64,000 bases of DNA from Acanthosepion lycidas (lineage: Eukaryota > Mollusca > Cephalopoda > Sepiida > Sepiidae): assembly GCA_963932145.1 (NCBI GenBank), contig OZ010580.1:4655334-4719333 (forward strand), given 5' to 3'. Below the pieces are notes generated by a model. That model did not search any database. It was given only the letters and a program-made list of their open reading frames with translations, and was not told the DNA's origin. Both the position numbers and the translations under genes were made by a program. Positions 48,259 through 59,450 of the stretch are shown piece after piece. Numbering within the stretch: position 1 is the first letter of the stretch; each line of letters opens with the position of its first letter.

Positions 48259-48542
48259 GCTAAGTAAGCGTTCAATCCCACGAGGACCGAATGTGGCACA
48301 AGGCCGGTTTAATGTGGGTCTCTCCGAGCCCGTAGGCTCGGCCAATAATATAGCTTTTGAACCCGCCTAGACGGGTTCAGGCCCTGTCTTCCTCCCCGAA
48401 CGAAACATTGCCCTTCGGCAAAGCTTCGTCCGAGTTCCTCTCTGCATTAGCAGAGAGTTCGACAGAACGCCGACTCGGAAGCTCACAAAGGTTGCGTACT
48501 ACACTTTGACCTAGCGACCGGGCCGCTAAGTAAGCGTTCAAT
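48259..48542. repeat. GC-rich multi-hairpin module bounded by 18-bp direct repeats
   Basis: GCTAAGTAAGCGTTCAAT occurs at 48259-48276 and 48525-48542. Between them, on the plus strand, are perfect stems: CCGAGCC/GGCTCGG (48324-48341), GAACCCG/CGGGTTC (48359-48378), TTGCC/GGCAA (48408-48421) and CTCTCTGC/GCAGAGAG (48438-48457). CCGAGT/ACTCGG (about 48430 and 48473) encloses the last. The TGTGGCACAAGGCC motif (about 48293) is shared with the LINE 3' end. Likely a SINE-like or structured RNA module carried at the LINE 3' end; function unknown. Confidence 0.65.
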
Positions 48543-49291
48543 ATTTATTTGCATAAATACAAAATGTGGCACAAGCCCTAAAAAGGGGGTGGGAGAGGGA
48601 CGGTCTTCATCTGTCTTAAATCTAAACTCAGCTAGTCGCAGACACTGACCCAATCAAGCCAACAATATTCCAATCACCAAAACAACACATTCACTCCTAC
48701 CTTTCTTACTACGTCCACCATAATACCTCAAATTCTCGATGATGTCCTAACTAGTCCCCTTATATACAATTATTGTTCGTGGGGGGGGGGGGTCAAAAAT
48801 TAACAACTTTTAAAATGATCCCCAAATGAGTATTTACAATATGACTGAAATATTTACAATAAAACTAAACAAAACTGTGTTAGTAATAAAACCCCCACAA
48901 ACCATAAATGTGGCAGAAACATTAGTTAACTAGACGAAATCAATGCGGGACTAAGAAAATAAGTAAGAACATTCATTTATCCAAGCATTCACACAGACAC
49001 ACACACATTCATACACAACAACAAATAGGAAAAACCACACACGAAAACGAAAGGCGTCCCGCATCCACCAGAGAACTAATATCACTGACCACCTAACGAG
49101 GGAGGGGATGGGGAATTAAACAAAATAAAAAAAATAGGGACAGAAATAAAAGGGACCAATGCGCATGCATACCCTAGCTAAGTTTACTAGAAAAAAAAGG
49201 AAAAACTAAAAAATCAAAATACAGAACCTAGTCTAACCTAAAATCAGGGTGGGTTGCCTATGTTCAACCCTGTTAGGACAAAATTCTGTAC
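48543..49291 (-). other. LINE 3' untranslated region
   Basis: No coding. On plus it starts ATTTATTTGCATAAATAC then ATGTGGCACAAGCC, matching the 3' end of the truncated copy at 26934. It contains a G run (48781-48792). No poly(A) tail is seen at the end, which suits elements that end in a structured or short-repeat 3' end. Confidence 0.7.
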
Positions 49292-52200
49292 CTAACCGAC
49301 ATCCAAATGCCACTCTAGGTCAGCCCCTTTCACTCTACACATTCGCGCAAGATTCACCCACCTTTTGCCGAATTCCGATGAAGGGAGCCGCCGCCTTTCC
49401 GTCCTAATCTTGACTTTAAGCTGATGCTTAAAGAACAAGATCAGTTGGGAAGAGGTGAACTTCTCGCCCTCATGGAATCCCTTCTGACGCGTCGTCCAAA
49501 TCACGACTCTCATAATCCCTAGTAAGCAACAGAACACAGTGTTCAGCCTTCGTCAATTGCGGCACCACATTGCTACAAACAGAACTGGCTTCCAGGACAA
49601 AGAACTTTCCCTGCAGCATGCGAACCATGAGGCCTTCAACAAACCTGCACAACGGCACTACCGTCCTGCACCGAAAAAAGGCGTGACCAATGGTCTCGAC
49701 TTCGCCAGTACAGCGACGACAGTTTGGATATTTCTCCAAACCTGCTGAACAAAGTCTCTTGCCGACCCAGAGGGCCCCACGAATCATCAGCCAGGTGAGT
49801 GATGCCTCATCATTATTGAGACATTTCAACCCAGGCGCCCAAGGCCATATCGAGCGAGCCTCCTGCTTCGTAAGACCGAGCTCGTCGATCAGACCATCTT
49901 GAACGGACCCCCTAACTAACAACTGATACAATGCCTTACGAGACAACGCCTGGGCGTCGGAGAGGCCATCCGTCGTCCGTAAGAGGAGCTTCAAAGCACT
50001 ACGACATTCGCGGTAGAAAGAGCACTCGGCACGAGGTGTACGACCGGCCTCCTCCTCGCACGAGTGCACACTTCTCAGGGATGGGAAATGTTTTCGGACA
50101 TCTTCTTTCCAAAAGGTGCCCACCTTATCCAATCCGCGACACATTCGGTCTAGAAAGGTAATGCGAAGCATATATTGACGAATCTCAATATTAGGCATAC
50201 CCAGACCGCCCTCAGAGGGATGAAGGCAACAGATCTCGCGACACACCATAGGGGCCTTGTCTCTCCACAAGAAAGAGAACAAGGTCCGGACTAATGACAT
50301 TAGCCTGGCATACGGGAGTGGAAGCACAGACAGTCGGTAAAGGAGGATCGGATATATGTGAGAAACACATACCTCCGCCCTTCCCTTCAGGGAAAGTCTC
50401 CTCCGAGACCACAGTTTACCCGCGATCTCGGCCTTCCCTTGCACCTCCGACCAATTCATTTCCAACTGGAGATCAGGACCGAACCAGACGCCGAGTATCT
50501 TGATCGGCCCATCCGTCCAGAGGAAAGGTCCGGGAAGAGAAACTCCCTTCCACGCACCCAACCGCAAGCCCACAGACTTATCGCGGTTGATCTTGGCCCC
50601 TGTCACCATCTCATACCCACTGATCTCTTTGCTGACGACGTCAATCTCGGCTCTGCTCGACACAAGAACCGAAACGTCGTCAGCATAGGCAGAATACCTG
50701 GCTGAGTTGGAAGCCCCAGGCAGGGAAATTCCGCGCAGGACCGGATTCGCTTTTAACTTGCGAAGGAAAGGTTCCAACGCAAGAACGTACAGCAGAAGCG
50801 AGAGCGGACAACCTTGACGAATGGAGCGAGACAATACGAAAGGCTTCGATCTTACCCCATTCACTTCCACCAGCGCACCGGGGGTCGCATACAAAAGTCG
50901 GATCCAGGAGCGAAAGTCGGCTCTGAAACCGGCCGCCGAAAGGACAGCCTCCAAAAATCGATGGTCAACCCTATCGAAGGCCTTGGACTGATCTAAATTG
51001 ATCAGCGCGGCTTCACTGTCGACTTGTTCTAAGATCAAGCGTACCATATGAAGGTTATCCTGAATAGTCCTGCCCTTCACAGCACAAGTCTGTTCAGGGC
51101 CAATCAGACTAGACAGGACAAGCTGCAAACGGTTGGCTAAGATCTTCGCCAAAATCTTTAAGTCCGTATTTAACATCGTTAAAGGGCGAAAGTTCCCTAA
51201 CCCATCCCCACCGTCCTTGTCCTTACGCAGCAACTTGATCACACCCCTGGTGAAGCGTTGGGGTAAAGACCCCTGCCTCATCCAGTGGTTGTAAATCAGT
51301 TGCAGCAAAGGCACAAAAACGTGCGACAACCTCAAGTAAACTTCGTAGGGAAGACCATCTAGTCCCGGAGACTTATCCAGGCCAACCTGCTTCAGCGCTT
51401 CCCAGATCTCCGACTCTGTTATGGGACCCTCGCACCTAGCCGCTTCAGCTGCCGAGAGGCAGGGAAAGTCAGCTAAATAGGCGTCGAACTGAGCAGAGCT
51501 CAGACCGGGCTCCCTGGTGAAAAGATCCTGAAAGTAATCCCGAAACACCTCACATATGCCCGCGTTTGTAGTCACGGTCCGCTTATCCGGCAACGTGACG
51601 CATGCAATATGTCGCTTAGACGCGCTTCGATTTTCCTCTGCACGCAGTTCAGCGGCCATATTCGTTGCCTCAGAAGACATTCTTTTTAACCTAGCCCTAA
51701 CTACCAGAGCTTGATCCTTCTTGATAAGCAAGGAGGACAACTCTGCCTTAGCTAAAGCTATGTCCCCACTAACACGGGATTTCACAGCCCGATCCACTTT
51801 ATCTTCTAAAGCAGTTTGCGCCGCTAACCTATCTAGATTGAGTCGACGACTAAAATCGGCAGCAAACGTTCGAATTTTAGATTTAAGATTTCCCCACCAA
51901 GCGTTTCCCACAACCGCTCCCGTCAATTCCCTTTGGATGGTTAGTAACAGCTGGTCCCGGAAACCCTGATCACCAAAAAGTGAACAGTTCAATTTCCAGT
52001 AACCAGCCAACTTAACCTTAGGCTTATCTAAGTTTACACGGACCCGGACAAGCCTATGATCCGTATAAACTATGTAATGGAAACTTGGACACCCTAAGAG
52101 CCCTACATCGACTCTCCTAACTAAGACCCGGTCCAGGTAGCTCGCAAGCGTCCCAGGAGCCGAGTTGCCACTAGCTGTCCAAGTCCATGCTACCTCCCGA

Positions 52201-52748
52201 GGGTGTTCATTCCGGAACTTATCGACCAGATCAAACCGATCGATAAAGTCCCGAAATGGTTTCACATCCGGGTTGTTAGTACCTTGTTTATGCCCTATAC
52301 GATCTATATCGGGGTCAAGGACGGCATTCCAATCCCCCGCTAAAACTACCCGACGAGACGTCGTCAAGAACGGCGCGATCTGCCGAAACAAAGCAGGCCG
52401 CTCGGAATGGGTATTGGGCGCATAAACCCCAATGAGACGTAGAACCTTATCCTTTATGGTAACATCCAGCACGCAAAGTCTGCCCGCCGGATCCGCGAAG
52501 ACAAGGGTACAAGCAGCCTTCAAAGACCTGCTCACTAGCCAAGAGACGCCCCTCGAACGACCATCAAAACAGGCTGAATAAAGGGCGAACCCCTTAGACA
52601 GTATGTCCTCACGATCATGAGAAGAAAACCGGGTCTCTTGTAGACAACATACATTCACCCCGAGGCGCTGAAGGTCACGAGTGAGCCTCGCCCTGCGAGA
52701 CTCGGACCTCAGGCCCCGGACATTTAAACTGGCTAACCAGAGAGCCAT
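49292..52748 (-). pseudogene. LINE ORF2: AP endonuclease + reverse transcriptase (one frameshift)
   Basis: Main frame 52748-49470, then continuing in another frame to 49292. APE endonuclease, residues 1-~240: N9, CLQET with E38, GDWN (138-141), YLDR (204-207) and TDH (229-231) are the catalytic residues. RT, ~500-760: LDQSKAFDR with D586, IRQGCPLS (643-650) and YADD (688-691). A CRRC...HAFFRC zinc-finger-like motif lies near the end. The last ~75 residues (VVIWTTRQK...FFKHQLKVKIR) are out of frame after about 49520, where the truncated copy shows the same block in frame. The start MALWLASLNVRG is typical of the endonuclease N-terminus. It lies 102 bases after ORF1. Confidence 0.92.
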
Positions 52749-52850
52749 CGTGAAGCCGATTAGGGTTGTCCTTCAGGATAGAACATGGCTGGGGTGAGGA
52801 CACCGACAGCTTGTCCCATCGAACCTGACATCATCTCAGTATCGAGAATA

Positions 52851-54665
52851 TCACTGAGACAAGCCACCGATGTCCGCGGGATATGTTAACTTAAGTGCTC
52901 TATAAAGGGATGGGTGAACGAAAATGGGGACCCTCCCTTTGCATTTTTTCGTTTCATCTAAATTTTCTTCTAGGAGAACTACTGCTGGGGGCACCACTTT
53001 CAAGGAGGCCTTAGCCTCCTCTATCATGCCCCATATCTCCCGCGTACCCGGGCCAGTTCTTATAACGGTTAGCTGATTTCGGGCCTTAAAATTTTCCGGC
53101 ACCTCCACATCTACACCCTTGATGTGCCGGAAGTTCCAGAGAACCTTCAAGGGCATCGGGTTTTTTGTCTGCCCGAAGACCCTATCAGCCTGCTCCCGGG
53201 ATACGCGGCAGACGTCTTCCCCCGGGAGATATGGTGGTTTAATTTTCTTTTTTTTCTTGTCAGTAGCAGATTGTGTGTCAGGACTTCGGTTTCTTTTTTT
53301 TTGAGGAGAGTGTGTGGGTGTTTGCATAGGTGTGTCTTTCGGTGTTGAAGAGGGTGTCAAACCGGAAGGAGTTTTTACGGGTGAAGGTTTGGAGGAACGA
53401 AGAGATTTTGCAGGAGAGCTTGTCAGAGATTTAGGCGGAGGTGGTTTTGTGAACTTTGATGGAGGGGAAGACGGGGCAGAGGATAGGGGGCCCGGTGCCC
53501 CCAGCGATTTTTTATTTTTAGCTCGCTTAGCCTCCAATTTTTCTCGCAATTTTTTCAGGTCCAAAATCTTCTGCCAGCCGGGCTCGTTAAGCTTTTGGTT
53601 TTCGGTTGCTGTTTCAGCATAAGACGCCGAGGCGTCGCCCTCAGAGCTGGTAGAGGGAATGGGACTGTAGGTGACAATGTCCCCGGGGTCATGTTGGGAC
53701 TGAGGAACCGCTGTTTGGGTCTTCCCCTTGCCCCTAACCACGAGGCGCCATTCCCCCTCATCCTTCTCCTTAACCACACTTGTGGCAGGCGTCGGTTTCG
53801 GGGGTAATGTGGGTCTGGACCCAACCGAGGGATTTTCCCCAACGGTCCGCCCCGCAGCTAGGCCCACTACAGGCGGCGCGGATTTTACTTTGTCGGCCAA
53901 GGGGGTATTTTGGTCGCCTGTGACCGGAACTCCAGGGGCCTTCTTCCCTGGGCAGGAGGAGGAAAGGTGACCAGTCTCTCCACACCTCCAGCAAGTTGGT
54001 CTCCTACCGGTCACTATGACCGGCATTTTCCGGTCACCAAACACCAAACAGTTGGGGACGGACTTGAAGGCCTCCTGATCCAACATGATATCAAAAGTCC
54101 ATCCCCCGTTCAAATTGTCCGAGAGAGCCCCTAAAATTTGGCCGTACTGCATAAAAAATGCAGCCAAGAGCTCTCCGGAAATTTGAGGAGGAACCTCGAA
54201 CACGGCCACCCGGGTCCGTCTTCGGCCTTCATATTCGGTTCTTAGAATTAGATCTTTCGTGATCAATTCTTTCTTTGCCATGGCCAGACAATCTTCTGGT
54301 GTGGGCAGCAGTATGTCCCACATGAAGAACCCTGTACCTTTAATTACTCTTTGGGGTTTTATCCCCAGGGACAAAAGTGATTTAATCACTGTGTCTTTAC
54401 TGGAGCGACAAATCTTTTTGGGTTTTTTGTCCACCACAAAAACGGTCACCATTCTCTTTTTGAACACATCGAGCTCCTGGACAACATCGACGAACCCATC
54501 TTTATTTACAAGATGGGCGTAACCTTTCGCCTTATCCAGGAAATCCGCCATGTTCAGAATACAACTTGGTGGGGACTTCCAGCAAGAGGGCAATTCCTCG
54601 GCTGTCTTACTTTGTGCCTCCTTTGGCACCTCGACATTAGCTTCTCCTTTCTTGGAGCTAGTCAC
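52851..54665 (-). CDS. LINE ORF1: nucleic-acid-binding protein with CCHC knuckle
   Basis: 604-aa intact frame. Residues ~40-220 form a globular region of unknown fold, probably RNA-binding by analogy with other LINE ORF1 proteins. A CCHC zinc knuckle follows (C225, C228, H233, C238; CWRCGETGHLSSSC). Residues ~260-500 are a Pro/Ser/Thr/Lys-rich linker with a basic KKKKKIKPP stretch, and the C-terminus is a smaller domain. An alternative start is Met39. ORF1 proteins coat the element's RNA. No stops, so the copy is young or was recently active. Confidence 0.88.
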   Translation of the reverse strand: MTSSKKGEANVEVPKEAQSKTAEELPSCWKSPPSCILNMADFLDKAKGYAHLVNKDGFVDVVQELDVFKKRMVTVFVVDKKPKKICRSSKDTVIKSLLSLGIKPQRVIKGTGFFMWDILLPTPEDCLAMAKKELITKDLILRTEYEGRRRTRVAVFEVPPQISGELLAAFFMQYGQILGALSDNLNGGWTFDIMLDQEAFKSVPNCLVFGDRKMPVIVTGRRPTCWRCGETGHLSSSCPGKKAPGVPVTGDQNTPLADKVKSAPPVVGLAAGRTVGENPSVGSRPTLPPKPTPATSVVKEKDEGEWRLVVRGKGKTQTAVPQSQHDPGDIVTYSPIPSTSSEGDASASYAETATENQKLNEPGWQKILDLKKLREKLEAKRAKNKKSLGAPGPLSSAPSSPPSKFTKPPPPKSLTSSPAKSLRSSKPSPVKTPSGLTPSSTPKDTPMQTPTHSPQKKRNRSPDTQSATDKKKKKIKPPYLPGEDVCRVSREQADRVFGQTKNPMPLKVLWNFRHIKGVDVEVPENFKARNQLTVIRTGPGTREIWGMIEEAKASLKVVPPAVVLLEENLDETKKCKGRVPIFVHPSLYRALKLTYPADIGGLSQ

Positions 54666-55658
54666 TCTGTCAGATTTCGGGCTACCATCCGCCCGCTTCT
54701 TGCCAGCATTGTCAGGGGGGTTGGCTTTAGCCGCCGAACCAAAAAGGTTGAGAATACGTGGAGACTACTACTTGCGGGTTTTTTTTTTAAATTATCGCCA
54801 GAAAAGGAGTTTGGTGGTGGGGGGGAAGAAATTATAAAAAACAATCCTGGATGTACCAGTAAATAAAAAGAAACAAAGACAATAAACTTTTTGAAAGATA
54901 AATAAACTGGAAAAAAGACAAACAAAAATTAAACAGGAAAAAAAAAAAAAATTCTAAATGGCGCCCAAAGGCAGCCGAAACAAGAAACCAAAAACAGAAA
55001 CTCCTTTTTTTTTTTTTAAAAAGTTCAAAACAATGTACAAAAGGAAAAAGAAAAAGTCTGGTTTACAACCAGAAAAAAAAAAGGTTTGCGGCCGAAGCCG
55101 CTAAAGAAAATAAAAAAGCAAAAGAAAAAACAAACTAGTTAAAGCAAAAAAGACGAGAGAAGGCGACCGAAGTCGCTAATAAAATAGGAAAAAATAAAGT
55201 TTTCTTTTTCTTTTTTTCAAATACTGTTCTGGTCTTTTTTTTTTTACAGAAAACAACTAGAAAAAAAAATAAACAATAAAAAAGAAATCGTCCGGTAAGA
55301 CTTTGTCAAACCGGACTAAAAAAAAAAAAAATTATAAGGGCCGAAGCCCCAAAAATAGAACAAACAAAAAGAGATAGAAGAATAAAATCAAAAAAAATAA
55401 AACTTAAAGAATAACTTATCAGAATTATCCTCAGAAGATCGTCAAAAAAAAGTTCTTTAAGCACTGAAAGGAAAAATCGTTAGAAGAAAAAAAAAAGGTT
55501 TGTCGTTAGTCCAAAAATTCCAAATATTTCAAGCAAACGGTCAAAAACAAGGTCTAAAACACTCTCCGCTAAGGAAGCATTCGACATCTGTTCTAGTTGG
55601 TGTCCCTTTATGAGCTACCTGCTCATATGCTAATTATTCTAATTTGCATATCACTACA
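54666..55658 (-). promoter_or_regulatory. LINE 5' leader with UUCG-type hairpins
   Basis: A/T-rich sequence with isolated GC-rich hairpins. In element sense: GCGGC-TTCG-GCCGC (55088-55101), GCGAC-TTCG-GTCGC (55163-55176) and GGGC-TTCG-GCCC (55338-55349), plus CTGGTT-GTA-AACCAG (55058-55072) and GTCCGGT...ACCGGAC (55290-55316). An ATGCAAAT octamer lies at the extreme 5' end (55642-55649). LINE promoters are normally internal to this region, so it is the likely promoter. Confidence 0.7.
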
Positions 55659-57311
55659 AATAGTTTTATAAATAAAATGAAAGTTATCAGTTTTATTATT
55701 AGAGCATGATTAATTATGCCTAATTGGATAATAAGCTGGTTAAGAAAAAAAAATCAAATTGAAGAGATTAAAGATGACATTAAAATAAGGTTGATGAAAT
55801 AAAAAGTCGACCAGAGAAGCTGCATATGAGACAATGTTCATAGCTGTTGAGATGCCACATGAGAGGAGAAAAAGATGGAATTATTTTAATGCATTTGATG
55901 CTTTATTTTTACAATAAATTAAATATTTTCTTTCTGTTCTTCACACAAACTATTCCCAATATGGTTTCACGTGAAAACACCTTTACATGTAAAATTAAAA
56001 ACAATTATGAATTAAAAAGGAAATTTAAAAAGTCAATGTTGCGACATGTAAAAGTTATTTATTAATTCAAAGAGTGTCCTTCTTTTAAAAAATTTTCTGT
56101 AGTAATGTGTTCAAGACAAAAGTAAATAAAATTAAACTTTTCTTATTAAAGAAATGGCTGCAAGTGACATTTTTACGCATTATTCACACTGAGCTCTACG
56201 ATTTTTCATTCCTCGTCGTTAACTATTATACCAAAAGCATGGGAGTAGCTTCCCTTTAATCATTAAAAATATCGCTTATATAATAACCGCCGAATCTATG
56301 GAAAAACTGCATACAGCTAAAAGGGGAAATCGATCTAGGGAAATTAACTCTATCATCTTAAATCAACACTGCTGTCTTAGTGGTGTTGCTTAAATGGCAC
56401 AGGCAAGTCAAAAGATATTTTATTATTTTCTGTTATTAATAATTAAAAAAAAATATTTTTATTTCAAGCAAGAATTGTTTCCTAATAAAAAAAGTTATAG
56501 TTATGACAAGATTTATTAATTTACTTTCGTCACCTGCGCAAGATAGTGTTAGTGTTTACGGTTTGAGTGAGAAAGAGGATGATAAATTTAGTAAGAAGGA
56601 ACTACCAAATAATTTGAAATGTATTTTAGATCTGTTAATAATTTGATCATAATTCAGAAAGCTAAATAAAATTGCAAGTTTTCTCCATAGAATAAATATA
56701 AATGTTAGAAATAAGTATAATTTCCTGAGAATGTGTATATACATCGATTTTTGTAAATACGTAGGTACATACAGTGACTACATTATCGGAAAATAAGAGA
56801 GGTATCTATAATAATAAATTTAAAATTTATTGGTAATTTTCTGAACAAGCGTCTTCATAAGTAAGGCTATAAAACCAAAGTATGTAGAATACATTAAAAT
56901 ATTAAATTGTTTAAAATATTTTTTTTCACATTTTAAGATTACTTGGTAGTTAAAACCAAAAATTAAATTTAAAATAAAAAAGACTTTCATGTTGACATAA
57001 TTAAAAATGAGTAGAATTATTTTTAAAATGTTTCTTAGAATATTTGTTAAATTCTTTTTTTTAATTTTATGCAATTTTGTGAAACGATGCCAGAAAAACA
57101 AATTTTTTAACCTAATCTTCCAAGTTTCTACACAAGATGAAAAAACAATTTTTACATAAAAAATTCTGGTATATTTTCATTTTAACACCGGAGCGTCATT
57201 TACTGCTGAACTATTTTCTTTCAGAAATTAGTATGCGTTTCTGTAAAGCGATTTTTTTGTACTTAATTTAAAAAGAAAGTTAACTTTCAAATTATGTAAA
57301 CATCGACAAAT
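55659..57311. repeat. Dispersed repeats right of the LINE
   Basis: No gene. 55665-56280 continues the AAATGAAAGTTATCAG repeat split by the LINE (compare 14180-14870). 56205-56830 is the inverse of 30590-31200 and has the matching CAACAC...GTGTTG hairpin (56366-56391). The rest is AT-rich. Confidence 0.6.
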
Positions 57312-57685
57312 AAAAGAATAACAAAAGAAAAAAAACACCTAACCCTTAACTTTCTTCTTTTAAAAAAAAAAGAATAACCATAAAAAACACCTAACCCTAA
57401 TTTGAAAGTTAACTTTCTTCTTTTAAAAAAAAAGAATAACCAAAAAAAAAAAAAACACCTAACTCTAATTTGAAAGTTAACTTTATTCTTTAAAAAAAAG
57501 AATAACAAAAAAAAACACCTAACCCTAATTTGAAAGTTAACTTTCTTAAAAAAAGAAAAAAAAAAGAAAGAATAACCCCCAAAAAAAACACCTAACCCTA
57601 AATTTGAAAGTTAACTTTCTTCATTAAAAAAAAAAGAACCCCCCCCCCCAAAAAAAACACCTAAACTTAATTTGAAAGTTAACTT
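57312..57685. repeat. Minisatellite, ~60-bp unit, six copies
   Basis: The unit runs AACACCTAACCCTAA, TTTGAAAGTTAACTTTCTTC, TTTTAAAAAAAAAGAATAAC. Six copies start with CACCTAA-type blocks at about 57336, 57387, 57456, 57513, 57588 and 57657. They differ mainly in A-run length, one having a C run. AAGTTAACTTT is itself palindromic. The CCTAACCCTAA part resembles telomeric repeats, but the spacing argues against a telomere origin. Confidence 0.9.
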
Positions 57686-59450
57686 CAAGGAATTACTGTG
57701 AAGTGTGAAGGGAGTAAATAGGCCCAAATTGTATACGTCCACCAACATAATTCAGCACTTAATTACTTATCAATAAGCCGGTAAGGGATGACAAAAAGAG
57801 CGAGAAGAAGTTCGATGTTTTTTCTGGTCGTTAACACCCAAAAAGGTATTAAAATATCTAATTGTTGATTTGAGTTCAGCATATACATTTGCACGGAAAT
57901 AAGACTATTTTGGAAAAATTTGAAGGGATAATAGCGCTCGGGTGTTGAAATGAAAATTTACCAAAATTCTTTGATTATCTTCCCTCTTATTAATAACACA
58001 AAGATTTTGACGATAAAATTTTGCTTTTATTAGGTTTTCGACATTTTTTTACATTGCATCCTTTAGCGAATTTTTGGAGATACCTGCATTTAATATTTTT
58101 TGTTCTCAAGTATTAAACATGTTTTGCTGAAAATTATTACTTAAGGAAATAAAATAAAATTAAATTAGTCAAGACAGAAACCATTAATAATGATAATAAA
58201 ATTTTATAAAATAAGACGGAAGAGCAAAGACAAGCAGGTTGTCAGGTTTTAATGAGGTTTTTTTTCGATAAAAATTGCTGCATATTTCCCAAATTAATTT
58301 CGAAAGAATTCAGTTGTCAAATAATCATTTTTACCATCCAATTGAATTTGTTTATTACCGAAATTGTGAAGGGATATTTAAGAAAAAGCAAAGACAACTG
58401 ATCCTTGATTGTTAATCGCCGCATTAAGAAAATTGTGATGAATTGAAACACCCTCACCCACTCCATCTCACTTTTGCTGTCTACAAATACCGACAATTTT
58501 TAAAGAAAACATAACAGTCCATGAAATTTTGAACAATTGGCCTCAGAAAAGTTTTTATGGTGGCCTCTAAATGACAGTATCGTTAATAAAAGATCGTGTG
58601 TTTTAAGGGTTGGCTACCCCTTACTAATTAGACCCTAATTCTAGAAAAAAAATTACTTTAACTTATCAGAGTTGTTTTGAAACCTTGACTTTCCTTCCTG
58701 GGAAACCCATTCGGCTTTTTGGGACTGGAATTCGTTCATTTCATTTCAGTGTTTCATCGTGTCTGAACACGCTTGGAAAATCATCCCTTCAAAATATTTT
58801 TATCTATGTATTTATTTTATTTTAATAGAAAAAATAATTTTTACCTTAACTTATCTTTCTAATTAAATTTCTGTTTGAAATTATTATTTTTTAATTTACA
58901 TGTCATTTTGCAATTTCCTTTCAAATTAGTTTTATTTTTAACTCCTATTTCATAAAAAAAATTGTTTTTAATTTACTTTTTCTTTTTTTTATTAGAGTTG
59001 TTTTGAAACCTTGAATTTAAATTTAAATGTAATGTTTAATTAATATTAGAATTTAATTCATTCGCATTTGAAATTAATTTCCTCATTTTAGTTATTGTCA
59101 ATGGTTTTCAGCTCCGTGTGTTCACAATTTTCAAGACTTTTAAAACCGAGAATTCACTTTTGTTTACAAATCTGTCGATATGTAAAAAATGCTCGATTTT
59201 ATGAGTGACCAAAAAAATCGATTTAAATCACTATAAGTTCTATTTGAAATATACTAAAATATTATGTTTACTGGAAATAGTACATTTAACCTTTTAGCTT
59301 TCAATGAAAGATAAAATGAATTCAAGAAAATTTTAGGTAATTCGAAAAAGGGAAGGTTCCCACATTTGTGCTTATATTCTGCATTCATCATGAACCTGCA
59401 ACAAAAACTGGAAGCTGCTTGCATGAGAATGAGACAGAGCATAAGGCAGC
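57686..59450. other. Spacer, mostly unrecognised
   Basis: No gene. 57975-58050 is a reversed GCATAG-family end, 58250-58460 pairs with 9660-9890, and 59274-59340 is the TTTAACCTTTTAGC...TTAGGTAATTCG module. Otherwise nothing is recognised. Confidence 0.45.

Larger units (their letters stand above)
48236..55664 (-). mobile_element. Near-complete Tx1/L1-like LINE with target duplication
   Basis: A ~7.4-kb non-LTR retrotransposon on the minus strand flanked by AATAGT (48236-48241 and 55659-55664). It splits a dispersed repeat: GAAAAAGCAG before and TTTTATAAATAAAATGAAAG after join exactly as at 14155-14190. Order on the sense strand: ~1-kb A/T-rich 5' leader with hairpins, ORF1, ORF2 (endonuclease, RT), 3' UTR, then a GC-rich hairpin module. 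One frameshift near the end of ORF2 is the only obvious lesion. The clade (Tx1 or L1 relative) is inferred from motif wording. Confidence 0.88.

Noticed and set aside
48277..48524. tRNA or 5S rRNA gene within the GC-rich hairpin module
   Set aside because: Stems are perfect but no cloverleaf or 5S layout could be drawn; the B-box-like GTTCAATCC lacks a convincing A-box.
55568..55584. True 18-bp target duplication partner of 48525-48542
   Set aside because: The match is imperfect and lies inside the element; the exact AATAGT pair fits the insertion better.
57287..57508. Phe-rich 73-aa frame
   Set aside because: A by-product of A/T runs in the minisatellite.
57312..57685. Interstitial telomere array
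   Set aside because: The telomere-like piece occurs once per ~60-bp unit instead of in tandem.
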